From contig CAVQME010000001.1 in assembly GCA_963713545.1 (NCBI GenBank), forward strand, positions 620,001 through 684,000: 64,000 nucleotides of DNA, read 5' to 3'. This document shows, in pieces, positions 34,795 to 43,432 of this stretch. Position 1 is the stretch's first letter. Every line of letters starts with the position of its first letter. The position numbers and the translations under genes are program-made. This DNA is from CAVPLM01 sp963713545. Its GTDB lineage: Bacteria; Actinomycetota; Thermoleophilia; RBG-16-64-13. Below the pieces are notes generated by a model. That model did not search any database. It was not told the DNA's origin and saw only the letters and a list, made by a program, of their open reading frames with translations.

Positions 34795-35055
34795 CTATCG
34801 ATATACGCTGCGTCTATGACCCACCTTGACCACGTACACCACGAGGCGGTCGTCCTCAATCGCGTAGACGATCCGATAGGCACCTTGCCGCACACGGTAT
34901 TGCTCCCGGCCGGTCAGCTTCTCGCAGCCCGGCGGGCGGGGATCGTCACTCAAAGCCCCGATCTTTGCGATGATCTGTTGTCGCTGCTTCTTTTCAGCAA
35001 TCCCCTCGATCTCACGGACGGCGGAGGGCTTGATGAAGACCCTATATCTTCCCAT
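34795..35055 (-). CDS. RelE/ParE-family toxin
   Basis: 86 residues, typical length. The pattern YRVFIKPSAVREIEGI ... QIIAKIGALSDDPRPPGCEKLTGREQYRVRQGAYRIVYAIEDDRLVVYVVKVGHRRSVY matches RelE-type mRNA interferases, including the G-x-YRIVY strand and the C-terminal GHRRxVY. It is encoded directly after, and overlaps by 14 bases, an antitoxin gene. Toxicity is inferred from the family. Confidence 0.9.
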   Translation of the reverse strand: MGRYRVFIKPSAVREIEGIAEKKQRQQIIAKIGALSDDPRPPGCEKLTGREQYRVRQGAYRIVYAIEDDRLVVYVVKVGHRRSVYR

Positions 35056-35277
35056 CCGCCTTCAGAGCCTTCACCACGGTCGCAAACAGAAGGTCGGGCT
35101 CTGAAGCACGCTCTTCGAACGCTTGGAGATCCTCAGCATCCTCGGCTAAGGCGGACTTCACTGCGTCGCTGATCAAATCGGAGATAGAACGGTCGGTCTC
35201 CGCGGCTTTGATCCTGAGCGCCCGATGCAGCTCCGGATCCAAGTAGATCGTGCTCCTTCTCAATGCTTGAGTCATGA
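35042..35277 (-). CDS. Ribbon-helix-helix antitoxin
   Basis: About 78 residues from ATG 35277. The N-terminus RRSTIYLDPELHRALRIKAAETDRSISDLISDAV is a ribbon-helix-helix DNA-binding fold. The C-terminal part is acidic (EDAEDLQAFEERASEPD) and should bind the toxin. The gene precedes and overlaps the toxin gene, the normal order, and would repress its own promoter. The frame is open to 35302, but the shorter start fits the family better. Confidence 0.88.
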
Positions 35278-35374
35278 CAACAGTATTGGCTAATAGCACC
35301 ATAACGTCAAGACGTCTAGTGGTTGGGCTTTGCTTCGATTGCAGTCAGACAGGCAGGCGCCCGCCAGAGCAGAC

Positions 35375-35662
35375 TCAGTGTCGCAGAAGTTCGGAGTTCG
35401 CCTCTGCGGCGTTGCGGTCCACGGCCAGGATGAAGCTTGAGACCTTGGAGCCGCTGTTCACCTCCTTGACCTCAACGTCGGTGGCCAGACGGCCACTCAG
35501 GTGCACGCTGTTCATGGTCCTTCCTCCTCGTTGCTTGGTTTGCTGCGGCCCATTCCCCCGACGCGCTCAACCCCGGCCCGGCAGCGGGCGCGGCTGCGAT
35601 CCCGCCCGGGAGATGCAGCGTAGTGGGAGGACGCGGAAGCGCGAATACAACCAAGGGTGGAA
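35375..35662 (-). pseudogene. ssb fragment copy 3 with its leader
   Basis: From ATG 35515 the frame reads MNSVHLSGRLATDVEVKEV to FILAVDRNAAEA and then leaves ssb sequence (NSELLRH) and stops at 35375, giving 46 residues. It keeps AGGAGG, box A at 35662-35645 and box B 22 bases later. The ssb similarity ends exactly where the 35379 direct repeat lies. It cannot form an OB-fold. It separates the toxin-antitoxin block from the MFS gene. Confidence 0.85.
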
Positions 35663-35775
35663 TCCCGAATGGAGCCCCATCTCCCGAGGCACGGGTTGCG
35701 CTTCCCTGCATGCTATCTCTGGCCGGTCGAGTGTGAGAAAGTACAGGGAAGGTTCGACACGACTAGGAACTTGCC

Positions 35776-37074
35776 ATGGCTGTCTCTGGCGCACCCGCCG
35801 CATCGGACGACACAAGAATCTTTGCCAACGACTGGTACCTCCGGAGTCTGCGGCTCAGCGTCTTCCTCACGTCCTTTCCTTTCGGCATGCTGTTGTTCGG
35901 TGTGCCTCTCATCGCACGCGAGATGGGAGCCGGCCCTCTCGCGATCGGTGGGCTGTTCTCCGCTTACGCGGCGATCGTGGTCATCTCCCAGCCCCTCATC
36001 GGGCGCGGGCTCGATCGTCTCGGCCGGCGGCCCTTCCTGATCGCCGGCTTGCTGGCCTACGCCCTGTCGAACATGGTCTTTGGTCTCGCGTCAGGGGTCG
36101 GCGGTCTGTATCTCGCCCAGGTTGCGCAGGGTTTTGGATCGGGTCTTACGTGGCTTGCGGCTCTGGCCATCGTGTCGGACCTAGCGCCTGTCGACTGTCG
36201 CGGAAGAGAATACGGGCGCATCGAAGAAATGGCCTTTCGAGGCACCCTCGTGGGATCCCTCGTAGGCTTCGCGCTCCTTCGTTTGCTCCAAGGTGACAGG
36301 ATCGGAGGGGCACTGACGCTGGCCGGCGGCTGGCGCTGGCTCTTCCTCGGATATGCTGCGGCGGCGTTGGTCGCTGCCGCGATCGTGTGGCGAAAGATCC
36401 CCGAGACACTCCGTCAACGCGGGAGCCGCGTCGACAAGACACCTGAGGCTGCCGAGGTTCAACGGGCCTCCGGGGGTGGGGCGTGGCGCCTCCCCGGCCA
36501 GTTGTGGATCCTGATGAGCATCGTGGTGTTGACGACGGTCGCCACCGCTCTCCTGGGCCCGGTCCTGATGCCCTACCTGTTCGACAACGTCTCTACCAGC
36601 ATCCTGGGCCTCGCCCTCGCCTTCCTGCCGGCAGCTATCGCTGGGTCGGTGCTCCCCTCGCGACTGGGTGGCATCAGCGACCGCATCGGACGGCGCCCAC
36701 CGATTGTGGCCGCGCTGGCGGTGGCCGGTCTGGCCGCCGCTGCGGTCCCCTTCGTGCGCTCGCTCTGGCCGCTGGCCGTCCTATGGGTGCTCGAGGCTGC
36801 TGCCTTCGCCGCCGCGACGCCCGCCGAGGAGGCACTGGTGATCGACGTCGCGGACAGCGCCCACCAGGGTTCAGCGCTGGGATACTACACCGCTGCGGCT
36901 GCGTTGGGCGGGGTGATCGGTCCGCTCCTGGGAGGCTGGATCTACGACCGCTTTGGCGCCGGCGAGGCTTTCATCACCACTGCTTTGCTGCTGGTACTCG
37001 GCGCGATCCTGATCCTCCTGCTCGTGCGCGAGCCTTCACGCGCGAAGCTCGTCCCGCCTCGTACGCAGTTGTGA
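35776..37074 (+). CDS. Major facilitator superfamily transporter
   Basis: 432 residues with twelve predicted membrane helices. The loop 2-3 motif GRGLDRLGRRPFLIAG and its counterpart GGISDRIGRRPPIVAA in the second half are standard MFS signatures, and the pattern fits drug-efflux type families. A central cytoplasmic loop (about 215-240) separates the halves. The ATG has AGGAA six bases upstream. Its stop codon TGA falls on the first bases of the ssb fragment at 37073, so the C-terminal end of the gene may have been set by the rearrangement. The substrate is unknown. Confidence 0.9.
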   Translation: MAVSGAPAASDDTRIFANDWYLRSLRLSVFLTSFPFGMLLFGVPLIAREMGAGPLAIGGLFSAYAAIVVISQPLIGRGLDRLGRRPFLIAGLLAYALSNMVFGLASGVGGLYLAQVAQGFGSGLTWLAALAIVSDLAPVDCRGREYGRIEEMAFRGTLVGSLVGFALLRLLQGDRIGGALTLAGGWRWLFLGYAAAALVAAAIVWRKIPETLRQRGSRVDKTPEAAEVQRASGGGAWRLPGQLWILMSIVVLTTVATALLGPVLMPYLFDNVSTSILGLALAFLPAAIAGSVLPSRLGGISDRIGRRPPIVAALAVAGLAAAAVPFVRSLWPLAVLWVLEAAAFAAATPAEEALVIDVADSAHQGSALGYYTAAAALGGVIGPLLGGWIYDRFGAGEAFITTALLLVLGAILILLLVREPSRAKLVPPRTQL

Positions 37075-37119
37075 CCTCCTTGACCTCCACGTCGGTGGCG
37101 AGTCGGCCTACCAGGTGCG
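37073..37119 (-). pseudogene. ssb fragment copy 4 (47 bases)
   Basis: The minus strand reads AHLVGRLATDVEVKEV, corresponding to codons 4-19 of ssb, without start codon, ribosome site or leader. The plus-strand sequence CTCCTTGACCTCCACGTCGG is identical to the intact gene region. It lies between the MFS and SulP genes. Confidence 0.8.
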
Positions 37120-37262
37120 CGCTGGTCTGGCCCAAGGTGAGCAACCGTCAGATTGGCTGCCTGTTCCTCATCGACTTGAGGTAGAGTGAGTGCGTCGGCG
37201 TTCCGGGTGTTGCGTTCGCCCGGATCTCGCCGGCTGCGGGCCATGCCACGGGGGGACCTCGC

Positions 37263-38969
37263 ATGAGATCGATCGGCCGACTGAAACGCCCGAGATTCGA
37301 CCGCAGGACGGTGGGGCCCGATCTATCGTCCGGCCTCGTCCTGGGCATGGTGAGCGTGCCCGACGCGCTTGCCTCCGGCGTGCTCGCGGGCATCAACCCG
37401 CTCTTCGCCCTCTACGCCGTCATGCTGGCCACACCCATCGGGGCTTTCTTCGCCAGCTCGGTCTTTCTGAGCGTGCAAACCACCAGCGCCATGTCGCTGG
37501 TGGTGGCCAGCATCCCTGCCGTGACCGGTGAAGCCCTCGCCTCAGGCGCGGTCTTCATGCTCACCATACTCACCGGCGTCTTCATGTTGATCGCTGGCTT
37601 TCTCAGGCTGGGCCGGCTCATGCGCTTCGTCTCTAACTCGGTGATGGTGGGGTTCATGAACGGGGTGGCGCTGCTGATCATCCTCGGCCAACTCGCCGAC
37701 TTCACCGGATATAGGAGTGATTTCGGCAACCGGGTGCTGCGGGCGTTCGACCTATTGTGGAACATCAGGCTCGTCAGTCTGCCCACGCTCGCCGTGGGGC
37801 TCACGACCGTCATCCTCATCGTCGTCCTCGAGAAGACCCGGCTTCGTCAGTTGGGTATGGTGGTGGCGCTCATAGTGGCCTCGCTGCTTCCCTTCCTCTT
37901 CGACTGGCAGACGGTGCCACAGGTCTCGGAGATCGCCCAGGTCACCCGCGGACTTCCCAGGCCGGCTCTGCCTGACTTCACCATGTTCTTCTCGCTTCTC
38001 GCCCCCGCGCTCTCCTTGGCGATCATCGGCCTGATCCAAGGCGCGGGTATCAGCCAGTCGTACGTGAACCCCGATGGACGCTATCCCAATCCTTCGCGGG
38101 ACTTCATCGCCCAGGGAGCAGCCAACGTGGCCGCCGGCGTCTTCAGGGGCATGCCGGTCGGCGGCTCCGTCTCGGCGACGGCGCTCGTCGTCAACGCCGG
38201 GGCCAGGAGCCGCCTGGCGAACATCTTCGCCGGGGTGATCATCGCCTTGATCACCCTGTTGTTCACCGGGGCGGTGGGCAAGCTGGCCATGCCTTCCCTC
38301 GCCGGATTGCTGATCGTGATCGGCTTCCGCACCCTCAAGCCCGCGAGCGTACTCATGGTCTGGCGCACCGGCAACGTGCAGCGGGTGGTGATGATCATCA
38401 CCTTCGCCCTGGTGCTCATGATCCCCTTGCAGTATGCGGTCCTGGTCGGCGTGGCCCTCTCCATCGTGCTCTACACGGTGCGCCAATCTAACCGCGTGAC
38501 GGTGATGGAGTGGAAGCTCCGCGAAGGCAGGCTCCCGATCGAACAGGACGCACCCGCCACCGTTCTTCCCGAGAGCGTCACCGTCCTCGTGCCCTACGGA
38601 AGCCTCTTTTACGCCGCCGCCCCCGTGCTCGAGGATAAGCTGCCGGCCGTCGATGAAAAGACCAAGCACGCGGTGGTCATCCTCAACCTGCGGGGCCGTA
38701 CCGAGCTCGGGAGCACCTTCATGAAGATGGTGGAGCGATACGCTGCCGACCTGAAGGAGCACGATAGCCGGCTCATGCTGGTCGAGGTCGACCTTTCGGT
38801 CAGGGAGCAACTTGCCCGCGTCGGTTTGGTCGACTCCATCTCGCGCCGGAACATCTTCACCAAGACCGAGGAAGTGGGCGAATCGCTCTACGATGCCTAC
38901 GCGGCCGCCGAGGACTGGATTTCGCAGCGCAAGACCGGCGCGGCTGTGCCCGAAGTCGATCCGTCCTAG
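37263..38969 (+). CDS. SulP-family anion transporter with STAS domain
   Basis: 568 residues. About ten to twelve membrane helices with the SulP start LSSGLVLGMVSVPDALASGVLAGINPLFALYA and the conserved GVFRGMPVGGSVSATALVVNAGARS. A cytoplasmic STAS domain occupies about 435-555 (VTVLVPYGSLFYAAAPVLED ... VVILNLRGRTELGSTFMKMVERYA). Members carry sulfate, bicarbonate or other anions; the substrate cannot be told here. The ATG follows a G-rich site (GGGGGGA). The gene stands alone between ssb-derived repeats. Confidence 0.93.
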   Translation: MRSIGRLKRPRFDRRTVGPDLSSGLVLGMVSVPDALASGVLAGINPLFALYAVMLATPIGAFFASSVFLSVQTTSAMSLVVASIPAVTGEALASGAVFMLTILTGVFMLIAGFLRLGRLMRFVSNSVMVGFMNGVALLIILGQLADFTGYRSDFGNRVLRAFDLLWNIRLVSLPTLAVGLTTVILIVVLEKTRLRQLGMVVALIVASLLPFLFDWQTVPQVSEIAQVTRGLPRPALPDFTMFFSLLAPALSLAIIGLIQGAGISQSYVNPDGRYPNPSRDFIAQGAANVAAGVFRGMPVGGSVSATALVVNAGARSRLANIFAGVIIALITLLFTGAVGKLAMPSLAGLLIVIGFRTLKPASVLMVWRTGNVQRVVMIITFALVLMIPLQYAVLVGVALSIVLYTVRQSNRVTVMEWKLREGRLPIEQDAPATVLPESVTVLVPYGSLFYAAAPVLEDKLPAVDEKTKHAVVILNLRGRTELGSTFMKMVERYAADLKEHDSRLMLVEVDLSVREQLARVGLVDSISRRNIFTKTEEVGESLYDAYAAAEDWISQRKTGAAVPEVDPS

Positions 38970-39534
38970 CCGAGATCGACTCGGTCCGCGGGTCGCGGCC
39001 CAGCACTGGTGCACGGCCCCTCCCGACGCATCCTCCAATGTCTCCAGGATGCGGTCGAGGATGAAGGGCGCCGGACCTTGGCGGCGATTCGCGGTCGGCG
39101 CCCCCGGTCATTGGCGGTAACGGTTCCTTGTGCTTCGGCGGGTCGTCGCCGCGCATGGCAACGGCACCCGAGCCCGGATCCCAGCCTTGGCGGTGGCCCG
39201 GGATTGCAGGGTAGCGGGGTTCGTGGCGAAGGCGAATACAACCAAAGGTGGAACGTCGCCGTCGCCAGCTCGGGCAACCGATTTGATGCCCCATTTCAAG
39301 GATTTGACCCCTCGCGCGTGTATGTGGCGATATACGAGGGGGAGAGATGGCGCCGCGGAGATAGCTGGACTCAGCTGGCCGGGGAGGTTGCGGCCCCGTC
39401 TGCCTATGAGCGCCGCGTCTCTGATCCGTTCCTCGTCGCGGCCGACAACCCCGATATCGGCTTCGCCTGGGGGGCTCCAGCGCCGCCGATGACTATTCGC
39501 CGTAGCAGGCCGGCCGCCAGCCCGCGCGATAGCC
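38970..39534. other. Gene-poor stretch with repeat copy 5
   Basis: The leader repeat at 39197-39253 is the only clear signal. After it, a plus-strand frame (about 39290-39500) reads PSRVYVAIYEGERWRRGDSW and looks protein-like but has no start, ribosome site or known family; it may be a gene remnant. Confidence 0.4.
39197..39253 (-). repeat. ssb leader element copy 5 (no ssb codons)
   Basis: Minus-strand box A TTCCACCTTTGGTTGTAT (39253-39236), 22 bases, then box B TACCCTGCAATCCCGGG. Box B and its surroundings are closest to copy 2 (32342-32395). No ssb coding sequence follows. Confidence 0.75.
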
Positions 39535-40635
39535 TCAGTCTAGCCGGCTCGGGGCAGACCCCTGAGATTCGTGTAGCGACCGCGACTCCTCGCGGGCTTC
39601 CTCCTCGCGGATCATGAGCCTGATCGTCACATAGGTGAGGAGCGCGATGACCAACCCAAAGACGGCCGTGAATTGGTTGTTATAGAAAGTGAAGAACTGG
39701 GTGACGAAGATGGTAAACAGCAGCGCGCGCTCGAACCAGCGGTACGCAGCCAGCCGCGAGCTGCGCCAGCGGATCAGGCCGACAACCACTAGGACGCCGC
39801 CGATGGCGGCAGAGACCAGCTGTCCGTACCTCCAGAAGTCTAGAGTCAGTGAGGCCGACTCCCCCGCCGCGGCGACGACGACAACGAGAATGGCGACGAG
39901 CAGGTTGCCGAGAGCGACGAGCACGAACCAGCCCACAACGAGCGCCCTGAGCCAGCGCTTCCCTAGGAGCGACTGGTAGAAGGTCCGGAGCCGCGTCTTG
40001 AGGCGCATATAGAAGCGCGGCGACGTCTTCGCCGGCGAGCGCACGGCGGCGAACATCTGTGTCAAGTCCTGCACTAGGGGCTCGGTCTGGTCGCATTGCG
40101 CCAGCAACGTAAGGGCCTGGGTGCGCTCCGCCTCGCCCAGGTCGCGGATGACGGCCTCCTGGGCCAGGCTGAACGCGTTCACAAGCGCCGCGTGTGGCGA
40201 GATGCGGACCCAGCGGACAATCGCCGTCCCGACGAGGAACAGCACCACGAACAGCAGGTAGATGATGGCGACGGCCGGCTGAAAGAAGTAGTCGTTGTCG
40301 GACGTGATGAACTTGCCGAGCTCGTCGATGAACAGTCCGAAGCCGATGCCGGCGAGCAGAGTCGCCACCTGCTTCCAGAGCCGCCCCTGCAAGACCATGA
40401 ACAGGATGAGGGCGACGAGCATACCGAGCCCGCCCCACAGGAGGTGGGCGACGTGGATCTTCCCGCCGCCGAGCTGGGGCCAGCCGGTGGCCGCCAGGGC
40501 GGCGCGAACGATGAGGATCGTCGCGATCGCCGTGACCAGGAACATCTCCAGGTCGCGGCCGGCGTGGATGCTACGTACGACGATCAAGCGCTTGGCAGGT
40601 GCCGGTGACGCGATCTCCGGGGAGACCGCCCTCAC
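39535..40635 (-). CDS. Multi-pass membrane protein of unknown function
   Basis: 366 residues from a GTG. About eight helices: four in the N-terminal half (including HVAHLLWGGLGMLVALILFMVLQ and LLAGIGFGLFIDELGKFIT), a cytoplasmic helical region (about 150-215), and four in the C-terminal half. The acidic FGLFIDELGKF followed by DNDYFFQPA is distinctive and recurs in hypothetical membrane proteins, but no function is known. It is the only minus-strand full-length gene of this accessory block apart from the TA pair and the 41.8-42.6 kb genes. The next stretch (40636-40955) is non-coding. Confidence 0.65.
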   Translation of the reverse strand: MRAVSPEIASPAPAKRLIVVRSIHAGRDLEMFLVTAIATILIVRAALAATGWPQLGGGKIHVAHLLWGGLGMLVALILFMVLQGRLWKQVATLLAGIGFGLFIDELGKFITSDNDYFFQPAVAIIYLLFVVLFLVGTAIVRWVRISPHAALVNAFSLAQEAVIRDLGEAERTQALTLLAQCDQTEPLVQDLTQMFAAVRSPAKTSPRFYMRLKTRLRTFYQSLLGKRWLRALVVGWFVLVALGNLLVAILVVVVAAAGESASLTLDFWRYGQLVSAAIGGVLVVVGLIRWRSSRLAAYRWFERALLFTIFVTQFFTFYNNQFTAVFGLVIALLTYVTIRLMIREEEAREESRSLHESQGSAPSRLD

Positions 40636-40955
40636 GACGAGCCCCCGGGCTCGACAGCGGCCTCCAGCCTTGGATTTGGCGCCAGGCCGATACGCGAGTC
40701 GCAGCCGGACAGCTTGCCGACAACCACTTCGGAAGTGGACACGAGATTCTCTCTTACGGTCGTTATCGGAACACCCCTACCGTTCTCACAGCGGACTCTA
40801 CAGTGTGGGGCAGAGTGGCGCAAGCAAGGCATTCCATGATGCCGCGTGCATCTATTACGCTGTGGCTGGTGGGGACGCGCAGACGGGACCGCGGGCCAGG
40901 CCCCGGCCGCTTCTGGTCCCGAGTGTCGCGGGAATCCACGGAGCAGGAGGTGCGC
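40636..40955. other. Intergenic region upstream of the aquaporin
   Basis: 320 bases between divergent genes. An AGGAGG site for the aquaporin is at 40945-40950. No clear promoter hexamers or repeats are seen. Confidence 0.4.
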
Positions 40956-41667
40956 ATGGCAAGGCGCTTGATCGCAGAGTTCTTCGGCACGTTCTGGATA
41001 GTCATGGGCGGCTGCGGGAGCGCCTTCCTAGCGCTGAACTTCCCCCAGAGGGCATCGGCTTCCTGGGGGTATCCCTGGCGTTCGGTCTCGCGGTGGTCAC
41101 CATGACTTACGCCGCGGGCCACGTGTCCGGGGGCCATTTCAACCCGGCCGTGACCTTCGGACTGTGGCTGGGAAGGCGCTTCCCGGGCAAGGACGTCGGC
41201 CCCTATATGGTGGCTCACGTGATCGGGGCCATCGTGGCCGCCGCGGTTCTCTTCGTCATCGCGAGCGGTGTACATGGCTTCTCCGCCGCGGACAGCGGCT
41301 TTGCCTGCAACGGCTACAGGGAGCGCTCCCCCGGAGGCTACAGTCTGGCGGCAGGCTTCGTCGCCGAGTTCGTGCTCACGCTGATCTTCATCTTCGTCAT
41401 CATGGGAGCCACCAACGCGCGGGCCCCCAAGGGTTTCGCCCCACTGGCCATCGGTCTCACCCTCACCCTTATCCACCTGATATGCATTCCGGTGACCGCT
41501 ACTTCGGTCAACCCGGCTCGGAGCATAGGGCCGGCAATTTTCCAAGGCGGCTGGGCTCTCTCCCAGCTCTGGCTGTTCATCGTGGCGCCCATTATCGGAG
41601 GAGCCGTCGGGGACTGCTCTATCGCTATCTGATCGAAAAGCCCAAGGCCGAACCGGAGACCGCCTGA
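40956..41667 (+). pseudogene. aqpZ: Aquaporin Z-like gene with two frameshifts
   Basis: The three reading frames together give a near-full AqpZ of about 236 residues: ARRLIAEFFGTFWIVMGGCGSAFLALNFPQ (start ATG 40956, AGGAGG upstream), then GIGFLGVSLAFGLAVVTMTY with the first NPA motif in GGHFNPAVTFGLW, the second in SVNPARSIGPAIFQGGWALSQLW, and the tail YRYLIEKPKAEPETA. One base is missing near 41042-41052 (CCCCCAGAGGG) and one G in the run 41609-41612. Both NPA boxes and the selectivity-filter Arg are kept. It would pass water, or glycerol less well. The first half is read until 41105, the middle until 41632. Confidence 0.88.
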
Positions 41668-41707
41668 AGCCCCGTCTCGCGATTCGGGATCGAGCCGCTT
41701 TGAGGGG

Positions 41708-41745
41708 GGGTCCGAGCCCCCGGTACCGCTTGCGCCGCATTGAGA
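41708..41745 (-). other. Degenerate tRNA-Ser-like 3' fragment
   Basis: Read on the minus strand, GCGCAAGCGGTACCGGGGGC followed by TCGGACCC resembles the variable arm and T-arm of the tRNA-Ser piece at 61211-61269 (GCGCAAGCGGCACCGGGGGT). The T-loop is altered, so it is not functional. Confidence 0.35.
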
Positions 41746-41769
41746 GGGCCGCCCCGAAGGACGGCCCTC
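41744..41769 (+). terminator. Terminator-like hairpin after the aquaporin
   Basis: GAGGGCCG (41744-41751) pairs with CGGCCCTC (41762-41769) around a ten-base loop, followed by GTTCCTTCTCT. The T content is modest. Confidence 0.5.
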
Positions 41770-41828
41770 GTTCCTTCTCTGCCCGGCTGGTCTAGTGTCC
41801 GGGCGAACCGATATCCCGGGCACGGGTC

Positions 41829-42155
41829 TTAGAGAGGCTGCGCGACCACCGCAGTCCCGGTAACGTTGACCAGGAGCATGTTGTTCTGGGCCCCGAGGGC
41901 TTCGACGTCCAGCCTCACGGCAACGACCGCGCTCGCTCCCAGATCGGCGGCGGCGCTCTCCATCTCAGCCATCGCTTCGGACTGAGCTTTGCCGAGCTCG
42001 TCCTCGTACGCCTGCGAGCGTCCCCCGACAAGGTTCCGTCCGACAGCCATGAAGTCTTTCCCGATATTTATGCCGTGAATCGCGGTACCGCTGACGACTC
42101 CCTTGTATTCCGTGATCCTCATTCCCTCGATGCTCGATGTGGTGGTTACTATCAC
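41829..42155 (-). CDS. YbjQ/UPF0145-family protein
   Basis: 108 residues, the usual length. The family pattern is clear: MIVTTTSSIEGMRITEY, GVVSGTAIHGINIGKDF, then EAMAEMESAAADLGASAVVAVRLD and a C-terminal VTGTAVV strand. These small proteins form pentamer-like assemblies and are annotated as putative heavy-metal-binding; the real function is unknown. The GTG has AGGAGG eight bases upstream. Confidence 0.9.
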   Translation of the reverse strand: MIVTTTSSIEGMRITEYKGVVSGTAIHGINIGKDFMAVGRNLVGGRSQAYEDELGKAQSEAMAEMESAAADLGASAVVAVRLDVEALGAQNNMLLVNVTGTAVVAQPL

Positions 42156-42225
42156 TACTTGGCCTCCTGGTTCTGAGTCTGGTCTTTGGGTCAGATCCTG
42201 CGTCAGCAGGTCCCGGCTGTATCGG

Positions 42226-42624
42226 CTAGTTTCCGAACGCTTGCCTGATTCTCGGTCTGGTGAGGTAGAAGACTATGATCACCGGGATGATGATGGTCGT
42301 GAGCGAAGACCAGTGAAAGCCGTCGAAGATGAACTGCACGACTACCACCACTATGGTCAGCAGCTGAATGATCATCATGGCCGCCCAGGACCAGGGCTGC
42401 AGTCCCAGGAAGGCCAGGGCAAAGATCAGGACAAGGAACCCTATTATCAACGTCGCTATCCCGACCCCCAGGGCCTCTGCCCCTAGACTCCCCGCCTCCT
42501 GGCCCAGCTTGCCGGTCATCGCCAGCCCGCCGACGCCCAGGGCCGTGAACCCGCCCAGGATGCGAAGGATGGCGCCAATAAGCGCGAGGATGCCTATAAT
42601 CCATACTCCTATCGGCCTTTTCAC
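42226..42624 (-). CDS. Small membrane protein
   Basis: 132 residues with four hydrophobic segments (VWIIGILALIGAILRILGGF, GVGIATLIIGFLVLIFALAF, WAAMMIIQLLTIVVVVVQFIF, TIIIPVIIVFYL), the third preceded by LGLQPWSW. Such proteins are common in actinobacteria and archaea without known function. The GTG at 42624 has GGAGAGGA about six bases upstream. It precedes ybjQ on the same strand by 70 bases. Confidence 0.7.
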   Translation of the reverse strand: MKRPIGVWIIGILALIGAILRILGGFTALGVGGLAMTGKLGQEAGSLGAEALGVGIATLIIGFLVLIFALAFLGLQPWSWAAMMIIQLLTIVVVVVQFIFDGFHWSSLTTIIIPVIIVFYLTRPRIRQAFGN

Positions 42625-42706
42625 TTGGTCCTCTCCTCGTTTCGGGGTTGGCGGATACGCCCGACACTATGTTTCCGGAACGGGTCTGCTCCAAACCTGG
42701 TCCGTC

Positions 42707-43006
42707 TCCTTCATACAGGTAGATGAGGATGTTCTCCCAGTCGGACTCGTGATCGTTCGCCCCCTCGTACCCTGACCGCCAGCTGTTGCAGCAGTAGAAG
42801 AACCAGTACTGGAGTATGGTCCAGCCTCCTCGGCGGGCAACCCGGCCGTAGTATGGGTGCTTCCGGTCTTGGAGCGCCATTCGGCGGTATTCGAGTTCGG
42901 CGGCGGCTGCCGTCACCGGATGTACCTTTCCCCTCAGAAGTGACCGCCACGACGATGCTGGCAAGGGGAAAGCGACGACGCCTTTGTCCGTTCTGTATCG
43001 TCTCAC
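42707..43006 (-). pseudogene. Fragment of a conserved protein with an NDHExDWE motif
   Basis: The minus strand encodes about 100 residues ending HPYYGRVARRGGWTILQYW, FFYCCNSWRSGYEGANDHES and DWENILIYLYEG. The YWFFY...NDHExDWE block is typical of a family of larger hypothetical proteins related to VPS62/DUF946. Both ends are missing: upstream the frame breaks, and after YLYEG it runs into unrelated sequence overlapping the next gene. It is judged a remnant. Confidence 0.6.
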
Positions 43007-43432
43007 CCACCACGGGCTCCTTCTTGGTCACGATCACCATCCCTGTGGACTGAACAGGCCGCCCTAGAGCATGCGCGCGATATGAAGACCGGCTCGTCTT
43101 GTCCGGTTCAGGCCCATGCCCCCTCCGCGGTGCGCCGTCTTGCGCGCCCTCGCTCGTGTCCTGTCGGGCCCGGTCTGCAAGTCGGCTGGCCGGGCACGAC
43201 GAGCCCATCCTAGCCGAACGAACGGCGCTGCGCTCACTCTCTCGACGTCATCCCGACCATGGTCGCACCCACTCACGCGGCGGGGGGAAACGAAGCTCCG
43301 ACGTCGAAGACGGGATACGGGACCAAGCACTCGCTTCCATGATCATTCGTGCGTGGGTGCTGGGAGGAGGTATTGCTCCTGAGAAAGAGGCACGACATCG
43401 AAGAGACGTCCGAGCGGCAGTGGGAGGCTGAG

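Noticed and set aside
37752..39038. 428-residue minus-strand frame across the SulP gene
   Set aside because: Antisense shadow with extreme His/Asp/Gly content and no start signal.
39290..39500. Plus-strand frame with protein-like sequence after repeat copy 5
   Set aside because: No start, ribosome site or recognised family; noted only as a possible remnant.
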